Source: Desulfobulbaceae bacterium
Lineage (GTDB): Bacteria; Desulfobacterota; Desulfobulbia; Desulfobulbales; SURF-16
Reading direction: 5' to 3'
Length of the DNA stretch: 23,043 bases
Assembly (NCBI GenBank): GCA_021160685.1
Contig: JAGHCC010000149.1
Span: 1 to 23,043, forward strand
Shown here piece after piece: positions 1-7,712 of this stretch. The notes below the pieces were generated by a model. The model saw only the letters and a program-made list of their open reading frames with translations. It made no database searches and was not told the DNA's origin. The position numbers were made by a program, and so were the translations under genes. Each line of letters starts with the position of its first letter. Positions within the stretch are counted from its first letter, which is position 1.

Positions 1-1692
1 AGATTCAACCTTGGGAAACATGGTGATCCCCAAGCGGCCGCTTTTGACATAGGAAACAGTGACCATCAAAATGACGATGCCTACGGTGACACTGACGTAC
101 CTGAATTTGAGAGAAAGTTGTAATGAAGGGGTGTAAACGGTTTTGACAAAGGACGTAAATCCCCGGGAAAAACGTTGTTGGAAGCGGGTGATCAGGAGCA
201 TGATCCTGTTTTTCGTCTCTTTCTGGTGGCCAAGATGGGCGGGAAGGACAAAGAGGGCTTCGATGAGTGAAATAAAAAAGACCGAAGCCACCACCACCGG
301 AATATTTCGAAAAATTTTGCCCATGACACCCGGGACAAAATAGAGGGGCAGAAAGGTGATAATATTGGTGATAACGGAAAAGGTCACCGGCATGACCACT
401 TCCCTTGCCCCCCTGATTGCCGCTTCAAGGGCGCTGAATCCCTTTTGTTTATAACTGTAGACGTTTTCGCCGATGACAATGGTGTCATCCACGACAATGC
501 CCAGAGAAATGATAAAGGCAAAAAGAGAAACCATGTTGATGCTGACGTCAAAATAGGGAATAACAAGCAGAGACCCCAGAAATGAGATCGGAATTCCCAT
601 GGTGACCCAGAAAGCCAGTCTGGTCTCAAGAAAGAGTCCCAGCAGGCAAAAGACAAGAATAAGCCCTATGTAACCGTTTTTAAGCAGCAGGGTGATGCGC
701 TGTTTAAAATGTTCGGACCGGTCATTGGCCGTAGCGACAGATACCCCGTCCGGCAGAATTCCCCTTAGTTTCTCCACATGTTTCATCACAGCATCGGCCA
801 CGGAAATCGGCGTCTGTTTGCCGATGCGGAAGACCTCGATACCCAGGGCGGGCTGACCATTGTAAATCAGAAACTGGTCGGTTTCTTCAAAATCATCCCT
901 GATTTCAGCCAGTTCACCCAGGGTGAGCATGGTGCCGCTTGAACCGGTCACAATGGGGATACGGGAAAATTCATTTTTAAAATCCTTGCGCTCATTCATC
1001 CTGACCAGGATTTCACCGCCTTTGGTCTTGATGCTGCCGCCGGGAAGGTCCTGGGACGCGTTCCTGATTTTTAAAGCAATGTCAGCCAGTGTCAGATTAT
1101 AGGCGCGCAGGGTGTCCTGGGGTATTTCAATACTCATTTCCAGGGGGCGTTCACCAAGAAGTTCCACCTGGGTGATTTCTTTATCCTGGAGAAGCCGGTC
1201 CCTGATCATTTCCGTAAGTTCCCGCAGGACAACTCTTTCCTGGTCACCATGGATAATCAGGGTGATCACCTGTTTCTTGCGGGAGCGGATGGAGACAATG
1301 GGCTCTTCCGCCTCCTCGGGGAATGATGTAATCCGGTCAAGCTCGTTTTTGATGTCCATGGACAGCTGCTGAAGATCCGCGTCAATGATGGCTTCAACAA
1401 CGACTTTGCCCATTCCCTCATTAGCGGTGGAGTTGATTTCCTCGATCCCGTCCAGGCCCTGGATAGCCGATTCAATAGGCAGGACGACGCCTTCATCGAT
1501 TTCCTCGGGACTTGCGCCGGGATAGATTACGGTGACATCGACAATGTCGTAGTCAAACTCGGGAAAGACCTCCTGTTTGATCTGGCTGCCCCATAAAAGT
1601 CCGCCGCCAAGGAGAAAAATCATGAAAAAATTGGCGGCAACGGGATTGCCGGCCATCCAGGCTATGGGACCTTTTTTGATCATCCCGGCCAT
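1..1692 (-). CDS. RND-family efflux pump inner-membrane subunit (AcrB/MdtB-like), partial
   Basis: The 564 codons seen are the N-terminal half of a proton-driven RND transporter; the frame is open to the left edge, so the C-terminal half (family length about 1,000-1,050 residues) lies outside the window. Visible in order: a first membrane segment at about residues 15-37, ending in the typical QEVFPEF junction; a periplasmic porter domain to about 330; then a run of membrane segments from about 331. The segment with GIVVDDTIVIGENVY contains the paired aspartates (about D402/D403) that match the proton-relay pair of AcrB TM4. The ATG overlaps the adaptor stop codon (TAATG) and has AAGGA 9 bases upstream. 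It is the last visible gene of the tetR-OMF-adaptor-pump operon. The substrate (drug, solvent or lipid) cannot be told from sequence. Confidence 0.95.
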   Translation of the reverse strand, partial: MAGMIKKGPIAWMAGNPVAANFFMIFLLGGGLLWGSQIKQEVFPEFDYDIVDVTVIYPGASPEEIDEGVVLPIESAIQGLDGIEEINSTANEGMGKVVVEAIIDADLQQLSMDIKNELDRITSFPEEAEEPIVSIRSRKKQVITLIIHGDQERVVLRELTEMIRDRLLQDKEITQVELLGERPLEMSIEIPQDTLRAYNLTLADIALKIRNASQDLPGGSIKTKGGEILVRMNERKDFKNEFSRIPIVTGSSGTMLTLGELAEIRDDFEETDQFLIYNGQPALGIEVFRIGKQTPISVADAVMKHVEKLRGILPDGVSVATANDRSEHFKQRITLLLKNGYIGLILVFCLLGLFLETRLAFWVTMGIPISFLGSLLVIPYFDVSINMVSLFAFIISLGIVVDDTIVIGENVYSYKQKGFSALEAAIRGAREVVMPVTFSVITNIITFLPLYFVPGVMGKIFRNIPVVVASVFFISLIEALFVLPAHLGHQKETKNRIMLLITRFQQRFSRGFTSFVKTVYTPSLQLSLKFRYVSVTVGIVILMVTVSYVKSGRLGITMFPKVES

Positions 1693-2936
1693 TATTGATT
1701 ATCCTTGGCAGCTTTATTATCTCCAGCCGGCTGTTTTTCGTCGATCTTCAAAGCCATTCCTTCAATGGGAGAGGAAATATTGGAAATAATAATCTGATCG
1801 CCCTCCGCAAGCCCCTTGTCGACAAAGACAAAGTCGCTGTCTTTCCAGATGACGGAAACAGGCTGGATGTGGAGAGTCTCATCAGCGGTGGCAATAAACA
1901 CCTGATTGTTTTCCCGCAGGGAAGAGCGGGGAATCCGGATGACATTTTCGATTCTTTTCCCTTTAATCTCGGTTCGGACAAAATCGGCCAGCAGCAGCGG
2001 TGTTTTTTTCTTTTTCAGGCCCATGGGGTCATCGATCTCAATTAAAATTCTTGCCATCAGACCATCTTTATCAAGTTCGGACTGCAGGCTGACGATTCTT
2101 CCCTTGTGGGCGACCGGGCCGGACCAGACCTGGACAGGAGATCCTTGTCTGTTTTTTTCCGGCAGCTCGAGCCACTTCAGTTTTTCCACGGGTAGGGAAA
2201 TGTCTGCCCAGAAGATGTCGGTGCCGGTTAAAATGCCAATTGATGACTGGCTTGATATTTCTGAGCCGAGATCAATATTTTTAAGCCTGACGATCCCGTT
2301 AAAAGGCGCCTTGATCACGGTTCTTTCAAGATCGATTTCAGCTTTTTCAAGCTCGGTTTCCGCCACCTGGATATCGGCGTATGATTTGGCCAGCTGGGGT
2401 TTTCTCAAGGCCAGATCCTCACTGGATTGATCAATATCATCGCTGAGCTGATTGATCAGCTCCCATTCCTTACTGGCCACGATCTGGCTGCCCTGTTCGA
2501 TTCGCAGATCCGCTTTTTTCAGGGCCAGGCCGTTTTGTTTCTGTTTCTGGATCAGTTTGTAATCCGTGTCGTCAATCCGCACCAGAGTCTCACCTTTCCC
2601 GATGATGCCGCCGGGGACAAAGTCGGGATGGAGGTAAACAATCTGGCCGGAAACCCTGGCCTGGACATTGATCTCCTGGGCGGCAATGACCCTGCCAAGA
2701 GCCTTGACCGTTACATTCCTGCTGATCGGCGTAACATTCATGGTGTTGACAAGGGTCTGCATTTTTGCCGGAGGCTTTCGTTCAGCCTTGGGACTTGTCT
2801 TCAGCAAATATTGTGAAATTGCCACGCCCACCAGCAGGAGGATGAGGATCATCCCCAGCGCCAGCAATCTCTGTTTCCAGGATCTGATTGGCGCCGGCGT
2901 GTCTTTGGATATGTTGTTATGGGTTTGTTCGGTCAT
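1692..2936 (-). CDS. RND efflux periplasmic adaptor (membrane fusion protein, HlyD/AcrA family)
   Basis: A 414-residue periplasmic adaptor that would bridge the RND pump and the outer-membrane channel. An uncleaved N-terminal membrane anchor lies at about residues 20-42 (hydrophobic stretch MILILLLVGVAISQYLL). The rest shows a biotin-lipoyl/barrel-sandwich half (VNVQARVSGQI-like segment), a coiled-coil hairpin rich in Glu, Lys and Leu, the returning lipoyl half (ERTVIKAPFNGIVRLKNIDL) and a C-terminal beta-barrel/membrane-proximal part. A GTG at 2960 overlaps the upstream stop as GTGA and would add 8 residues. I prefer the ATG at 2936 because AAGGAAGGG lies just upstream at good spacing. The gene overlaps the pump start by one base, so translational coupling is likely. 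Confidence 0.93.
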   Translation of the reverse strand: MTEQTHNNISKDTPAPIRSWKQRLLALGMILILLLVGVAISQYLLKTSPKAERKPPAKMQTLVNTMNVTPISRNVTVKALGRVIAAQEINVQARVSGQIVYLHPDFVPGGIIGKGETLVRIDDTDYKLIQKQKQNGLALKKADLRIEQGSQIVASKEWELINQLSDDIDQSSEDLALRKPQLAKSYADIQVAETELEKAEIDLERTVIKAPFNGIVRLKNIDLGSEISSQSSIGILTGTDIFWADISLPVEKLKWLELPEKNRQGSPVQVWSGPVAHKGRIVSLQSELDKDGLMARILIEIDDPMGLKKKKTPLLLADFVRTEIKGKRIENVIRIPRSSLRENNQVFIATADETLHIQPVSVIWKDSDFVFVDKGLAEGDQIIISNISSPIEGMALKIDEKQPAGDNKAAKDNQ

Positions 2937-2956
2937 TAATCCCTTCCTTTTCCCTG

Positions 2957-4360
2957 TCACCTGCTGCTCGCAGACTTGGCGCTCGACACCTGCTGAGTCA
3001 TCCAGGAACCTCCCAGAGCCTTATGAAGACGTATTCTGGCAATAATCATCTTTTCTTCGTTTATAATAATGTTCTGCTCCAACACAATAAGATTCAATTC
3101 TTCGCGCAGGACATTGATAAAATCAGTGCTGCTGTTCAGGTAACGCCGGCGCGCCTCCCTCACGGTCTGTTGAGAGAGTTTGAGCTGTTTTTTGACTGAT
3201 TGCAGCGTCCGATTGTATCGATCTTCTTCAGTCAGGGCGTCCTCTACTTCCTTGATCGCGGTGAAAACGGTTTTGCCGTAAATGGCGAGGCGCTCATCCG
3301 CCACCGCCTTAGTTCGTTCAACTTCGGCTTTTCTCCGCCCGCCGTCAAAGACAGGGCCGGTGAGATTTGCAGCAAGATTGAGCAGCCAGTTGTCAAAAAG
3401 CGAGTTAATATCCTCTGACAAAGAGTTGTAGGAGGCCGTAAGCCTCAAGGCCGGCAGCCGGTCCGCTTTGGCTGCGGCGATCTCCCATTCGGCGGATTTG
3501 AGCCGCAGGCCTGCGGCACGGATATCCGGTCTTTGCGCGATGAGATCGGCGGGCAGACCAAGGGCTGGAATTGCGCCGATTTCAGGAAAAACATTTTCGT
3601 CCTTGAGTTGATTTTCCAGGGATGCGCGTCCGGTAAGAAGAGCCAGCTGGTGTTTGCTCAATTCCTGTCTGCTCTGGACGGGAATCAGGGCCTCCTCTAT
3701 TCTTTCAACGACCTGCTGTTGCTGGTAAATATCCAGAGCGGTTGATTTTGCCAGGGGAAACCTCTGGATAATAACCTGGAGCAATCGTTTCTGCATCTCC
3801 AGCTGTTTGTTAAAAAGTTTCTGCTGTCTCTTATTTGAGATCAGGATGATCCAGTTTTCGCCAATCTCTCCGCTGACAGACAGCATGGCGGATTGCAGAT
3901 CCCCTTCCGAGGCCTGGGCCAGGACAGCCATTGTCTGTTCTTCGGCCCGAACCCGTCCCCAGAGATCAACTTCATATCCGGCTGTGAGGCCAAGAGACCA
4001 TTCGTCTCGTCCTCTCTGTCCCATCTCTTTCAATTTCTGCTCGATATACGAGCCTTGTGCTGATGCGTAGAGATCCGGATACAGGTTTGCTCCGGCTTTA
4101 ACGGCAGCATAATGCGCCTGGGTCAGTCGCGCCCAGGCTTCACGGATGGAAAAGTTGTCCTCTATGGCCTGATCCATGAGTTGGTTCAGTTCAGTGCTGT
4201 TAAACTCCTGCCACCACTGGCCGGGTTGATCTGCTTTTTCTGAATAGAGAGAATAGTGAGACGGAAAATGGGCTGGCTGCTCCTGATAAAATTCCGGTTT
4301 GTAGAAAGAACAGCCGCAGAGAGCTGTTGTCAGGCTGAGGAATAAAAGAACAGCTTTCAC
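2957..4360 (-). CDS. RND efflux outer-membrane lipoprotein (NodT/OprM-type TolC family)
   Basis: A 467-residue outer-membrane factor that would form the trimeric exit duct of the tripartite pump. It has a lipoprotein signal: a short basic N-terminus, a hydrophobic core and the lipobox L14-C-G-C17, predicting lipidation at Cys17. After it come two repeated outer-membrane-efflux (OEP) halves of long amphipathic helices; the segment GLPADLIAQRPDIRAAG is a hallmark of the NodT subfamily. Length matches OprM-type proteins. The start is GTG, sharing its G with the TAG stop of tetR (TAGTG), with GGTGAG just upstream. Position between the regulator and the adaptor fits a complete efflux operon. Family assignment is firm; the exported substrate is unknown. 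Confidence 0.94.
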   Translation of the reverse strand: MKAVLLFLSLTTALCGCSFYKPEFYQEQPAHFPSHYSLYSEKADQPGQWWQEFNSTELNQLMDQAIEDNFSIREAWARLTQAHYAAVKAGANLYPDLYASAQGSYIEQKLKEMGQRGRDEWSLGLTAGYEVDLWGRVRAEEQTMAVLAQASEGDLQSAMLSVSGEIGENWIILISNKRQQKLFNKQLEMQKRLLQVIIQRFPLAKSTALDIYQQQQVVERIEEALIPVQSRQELSKHQLALLTGRASLENQLKDENVFPEIGAIPALGLPADLIAQRPDIRAAGLRLKSAEWEIAAAKADRLPALRLTASYNSLSEDINSLFDNWLLNLAANLTGPVFDGGRRKAEVERTKAVADERLAIYGKTVFTAIKEVEDALTEEDRYNRTLQSVKKQLKLSQQTVREARRRYLNSSTDFINVLREELNLIVLEQNIIINEEKMIIARIRLHKALGGSWMTQQVSSAKSASSR

Positions 4361-5001
4361 TATTTCTCACCATCCAAATTCCGGTAATATCTGATCCCGG
4401 CCAGGGAAAAATCCGTTATGTGGCGGGCCACGCCTTCAACATCGTCAAGGTCGAGGGGGAGCTCTTTGATGTGGCGAGTCCTGCCCTTTTCGTTATAGCT
4501 TAAAAAAAGGCATTGACTGATAATGCTGTAGGTCAGCCTGGCAATCAATTTTCTGCTGCCGTTTTTGCCGTAAATTTCTCTGATCAGTTCATCCATCCTC
4601 TCTTTTTTCCGGCTGATGATATCCCTTATAATGTTTTCACTTGCCGCAGTGGGCTCGGCCATTTCTTTGGCCACCAGTTTGTAGAAATTTCCCTTCATGT
4701 CCCGGCTGAGAATCCTTTGCAGCAAAGAAAGAATGACATGATATAGTTTGACCTCGGGATTTTCCTTATGTTCAAAATTTTGCGGATAAAGTTCTTCACT
4801 CTGGGCAAATGTGTAACGCAGGACAGCCCGGTAGAGAGCTCCCTTGGAGCGAAAATGATAATTCACCGAGGCAATATTGGCCCCGGCCATTTCACATATT
4901 TCCGCAATTGAGGTATTGGCGAACCCTTTTTCAGTGAAAATGACAGCACTACTTTCCAGGAGTTTTTGTTTTGTTGTTTTCTTCTGTTGGAGAGAAGACA
5001 T
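4360..5001 (-). CDS. TetR/AcrR-family regulator with CecR-like (DUF1956) C-terminal domain
   Basis: A 213-residue one-component repressor, first gene of the RND efflux operon and probably its regulator. The N-terminal TetR helix-turn-helix occupies about residues 10-58 (TSIAEICEMAGANIASVNYHF, then a SKGALYRAVL recognition/linker region). The C-terminal half, including KEMAEPTAASENII, resembles the DUF1956 ligand-binding domain of E. coli CecR (YbiH), which also controls an efflux system. The frame can be extended to a TTG at 5013, but ATG at 5001 is the better start; no strong ribosome binding site precedes either. The downstream lipoprotein gene starts within its stop codon. The inducing ligand is unknown. 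Autoregulation through the palindrome at 5084-5109 is my inference. Confidence 0.9.
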   Translation of the reverse strand: MSSLQQKKTTKQKLLESSAVIFTEKGFANTSIAEICEMAGANIASVNYHFRSKGALYRAVLRYTFAQSEELYPQNFEHKENPEVKLYHVILSLLQRILSRDMKGNFYKLVAKEMAEPTAASENIIRDIISRKKERMDELIREIYGKNGSRKLIARLTYSIISQCLFLSYNEKGRTRHIKELPLDLDDVEGVARHITDFSLAGIRYYRNLDGEK

Positions 5002-5083
5002 GACATGAACCAAAATAAAATTGATGACACAGAAAGACTTATACTGCTATCCGGCATCGAAAGTTTCACACAGACTGAAATGC

Positions 5084-5109
5084 ATATTTTAAATGACCAT
5101 TTTAAATAT
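5084..5109. promoter_or_regulatory. Candidate TetR operator (26-bp near-palindrome)
   Basis: A 26-bp AT-rich inverted repeat: ATATTT-T-AAATG, a central AC, then CATTT-T-AAATAT. Of 12 symmetric pairs 11 are complementary. It lies 83 bases upstream of the tetR start and about 225 bases upstream of the divergent isocitrate dehydrogenase gene. Size and symmetry fit a TetR-family dimer site; binding is inferred, not shown. Confidence 0.55.
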
Positions 5110-5333
5110 AGTTAAAGCAGATCGTTGAATGTGTCAAGAAATGGGTGTTTATGATACGGTTATCCTTTTTGAATTTTGAATAAGGAGGCTGAACCGCAAA
5201 CACAGCTTACGTTTTTATGTTAATGGGTTAGCCAAATGTTTACATCCTGAACTGTATATGCTAATGAGTTCACATCCTTCTCCACATTAATGTCGCCTCT
5301 GTTTCGCAGGCACAAGAAAATAAGGAAAAAAAG
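5110..5333. other. Intergenic leader of isocitrate dehydrogenase
   Basis: With the operator this completes the ~330-bp divergent gap between tetR and the dehydrogenase gene. It holds an orphan Shine-Dalgarno-like AAGGAGG at about 5182-5188 with no good start codon after it, two imperfect repeats of a TAATGRGTT/ACATCC pattern (about 5221-5246 and 5262-5278), and the promoter candidate at 5239-5267. No gene was recognised here. Confidence 0.5.
5239..5267 (+). promoter_or_regulatory. Candidate sigma-70-type promoter for isocitrate dehydrogenase
   Basis: TTTACA (5239-5244) and TAATGA (5262-5267) are separated by 17 bases, about 66 bases upstream of the start codon. Both hexamers match the -35/-10 consensus only partly, so this is a suggestion by eye. 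Confidence 0.3.
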
Positions 5334-7562
5334 ATGACAACACAACAGATTATTTACACAATAGTTGACGAAGCACCGGCTTTGGCTACTTATTCTTTAT
5401 TGCCTATTCTTCAGGCATATACCAAGGGATCCGGCCTTTCCATTGAAAAAAAAGACATCTCTCTTGCCGGAAGAATTATTGCAAATTTTCCCGACAACCT
5501 GAGTGAGGAACAGAAAGTTTTCGATTATCTCAGCGAATTGTGCAAGCTTGTTAAAATCCCTACGACCAACATCATTAAACTACCCAATATCAGTGCCTCC
5601 ATTCCTCAATTAAAAGGGGCGATCAAAGAGTTGCAGGATAAGGGCTATGATATTCCGGACTATCCTGAGGAGCCCAAAACAGACGCCGAAAAAGAACTGC
5701 ACGCACGATTTGCTAAAGTTCTCGGCAGCGCTGTTAATCCGGTCCTGCGAGAAGGAAATTCTGACAGGCGAGCAGCAGATTCGGTCAAGCAGTTCGGCCT
5801 GAAAAATCCCCATAGGATGATGAAAGAGTGGCCGTCTGTTTCAAAATCCAGGGTCGCCCATATGACAGAGGGAGATTTCTACGGCAGTGAAAAATCCACC
5901 ACTGTTGCAAAAGCGTGCGATGTCCGGATTGAATGTGTAGTCGGTGACGGCAATATAACCGTTCTCAAAGAGCAGATACCTCTTTTAGAAGGCGAAGTTA
6001 TTGACGCCTCGGTGATGAATGTTCGAGCGCTACGGCAATTTTATGCTGAGCAGATTGAAAATGCCAAAAATGATGACGTGTTACTGTCGTTACATCTGAA
6101 AGCCACCATGATGAAAGTTTCTGATCCCATCATGTTCGGTCATTGTGTTTCGGTTTTTTATAAGGATGTTTTTGCAAAGCATGCGGCTGTTATTGATGAG
6201 TTGGGAGTCAATGTAAACAACGGACTGGCTGATCTCTATGCCAAAATCGAAAGTCTGCCTGAAGCTCAGCGGAAGGAAATTGAAGCGGATATCCAGGCGG
6301 TTTACAAAGAGCAGTCTGAACTTGCCATGGTGGATTCAAGCAAAGGCATCACCAACCTGCATGTCCCCAACAATGTTATTGTCGATGCCTCAATGCCTGT
6401 CTTTATCCGAGACGGCGGCAGAATGTGGGGGCCTGACGATAAGCTGCACGACACAATTGCCATGGTGCCGGACAGGTGCTACGCGACAATTTATCAGGAA
6501 GTCGTTGAAGATTGCCTGAAAAACGGCGCATTTGATCCGGCAACAATGGGCACCGTATCGAATGTCGGCCTAATGGCGCAGAAAGCCGAGGAGTACGGCT
6601 CACACGACAAGACATTTGAAGCGCCGGCTGATGGAACCATTCGTATTGTTGACACAGCGAGCGGGGAAACCCTGCTGTCACAGCAAGTGGAAAAGGGTGA
6701 TATTTACAGAGCGTGTCAAACAAAGGATGCGCCAATCCAGGATTGGATAAAACTTGCCGTCACCAGGGCAAAGGCAACCGGAGATCCTGCCATTTTCTGG
6801 CTTGATGAGAACCGGGGCCACGATGCTGAGATTATTGCAAAAGTAAACACCTACCTGCCAAATCACGACACCTCGGATCTTGACATTCGTATCCTGGATC
6901 CGATGGAGGCAATGGAGGTTTCACTGGAAAGAATCAGGAAGGGTCAGAATTCCATTTCTGTGACCGGGAATGTCCTGCGTGATTATCTGACGGATCTGTT
7001 TCCGATTCTTGAGCTGGGTACCAGTGCAAAATTACTGTCAATTGTCCCTCTGATGAATGGCGGCGGGCTGTTTGAGACAGGAGCAGGCGGTTCCGCACCA
7101 AAGCATGTCCAGCAGTTTCTGGCTGAAGGGCATCTGCGTTGGGATTCTCTCGGTGAATTTTGTGCTCTTGTCCCATCATTTGAGCATATTGCCGCTACCT
7201 TCAACAATGAAACAGCTACACTTCTTGCTGAAACTCTTGACCAGGCAATCGGTAATTTTTTAGAAAATGAGAAATCCCCTTCCAGGAAGGTGGGCGAGCT
7301 CGATACCCGGGGCAGCCATTTTTACCTGGCCCTTTATTGGGCCCAGGCACTCTCCGAGCAGAGCAAAGACGCAGAGATTCAGGCACGTTTTGCGGAAGTA
7401 GCCAAAAAACTTGGTGACAATGAGGAAAAGATTATCGAGGAGATGACCGCTGCTCAGGGACAAGCCATGGATATTGATGGTTATTACCGGTCTGATCTGG
7501 AAAAAACCACCAAGGCCATGCGCCCCAGCTCAACCTTTAATGCCATAGTTGACGGGATCTAA
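5334..7562 (+). CDS. icd: NADP-dependent isocitrate dehydrogenase, monomeric type
   Basis: A 742-residue enzyme converting isocitrate to 2-oxoglutarate and CO2 with NADP. It belongs to the monomeric IDH family (Azotobacter vinelandii type, about 740 residues), unrelated in size to the ~420-residue dimeric Icd. Conserved blocks seen: GNSDRR (141-146), SKSRVAHMTEGDFYGSEKS (about 170-188), KATMMKVSDPIMFGH (256-270), DASMPVFIRDGG (351-362) and the cofactor-region block VGLMAQKAEEYGSHDKTF (411-428). The ATG has AAGGA 8 bases upstream. It is transcribed alone, divergent from the efflux operon. It would supply 2-oxoglutarate and NADPH in an oxidative TCA branch, consistent with the acetate/acyl-CoA genes next door. 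No damage is visible; assignment is firm. Confidence 0.97.
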   Translation: MTTQQIIYTIVDEAPALATYSLLPILQAYTKGSGLSIEKKDISLAGRIIANFPDNLSEEQKVFDYLSELCKLVKIPTTNIIKLPNISASIPQLKGAIKELQDKGYDIPDYPEEPKTDAEKELHARFAKVLGSAVNPVLREGNSDRRAADSVKQFGLKNPHRMMKEWPSVSKSRVAHMTEGDFYGSEKSTTVAKACDVRIECVVGDGNITVLKEQIPLLEGEVIDASVMNVRALRQFYAEQIENAKNDDVLLSLHLKATMMKVSDPIMFGHCVSVFYKDVFAKHAAVIDELGVNVNNGLADLYAKIESLPEAQRKEIEADIQAVYKEQSELAMVDSSKGITNLHVPNNVIVDASMPVFIRDGGRMWGPDDKLHDTIAMVPDRCYATIYQEVVEDCLKNGAFDPATMGTVSNVGLMAQKAEEYGSHDKTFEAPADGTIRIVDTASGETLLSQQVEKGDIYRACQTKDAPIQDWIKLAVTRAKATGDPAIFWLDENRGHDAEIIAKVNTYLPNHDTSDLDIRILDPMEAMEVSLERIRKGQNSISVTGNVLRDYLTDLFPILELGTSAKLLSIVPLMNGGGLFETGAGGSAPKHVQQFLAEGHLRWDSLGEFCALVPSFEHIAATFNNETATLLAETLDQAIGNFLENEKSPSRKVGELDTRGSHFYLALYWAQALSEQSKDAEIQARFAEVAKKLGDNEEKIIEEMTAAQGQAMDIDGYYRSDLEKTTKAMRPSSTFNAIVDGI

Positions 7563-7651
7563 GTTCAGCGAAATATTCGTTTAACCCGTCTGGCATTTGA
7601 ACCGTAGGGGCAACCATGGTTAAAACATGCCATGGACATCAGGCATTATGC

Positions 7652-7707
7652 GTAGGTTGGGTTGAGTTTCGCCGATAAGCGAGCTTGCGAGACTCGAGAC
7701 CCAACAT
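7652..7707. repeat. Imperfect inverted-repeat element with GTTGGGT/ACCCAAC ends
   Basis: A 7-bp perfect stem, GTTGGGT (7656-7662) with ACCCAAC (7699-7705), encloses GAG/CTC and further weak pairings. The GTAGGTTGGGTTGAG...ACCCAAC pattern resembles a dispersed intergenic repeat that I recall from many proteobacterial and cyanobacterial genomes. It sits between the convergent dehydrogenase and CoA-transferase genes, where it could also act as a bidirectional terminator. Confidence 0.5.
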
Positions 7708-7712
7708 TATTA

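Noticed and set aside
5142..5200. Small open frame or coding start after AAGGAGG upstream of icd
   Set aside because: No ATG, GTG or TTG at a usable distance is followed by more than a few codons.
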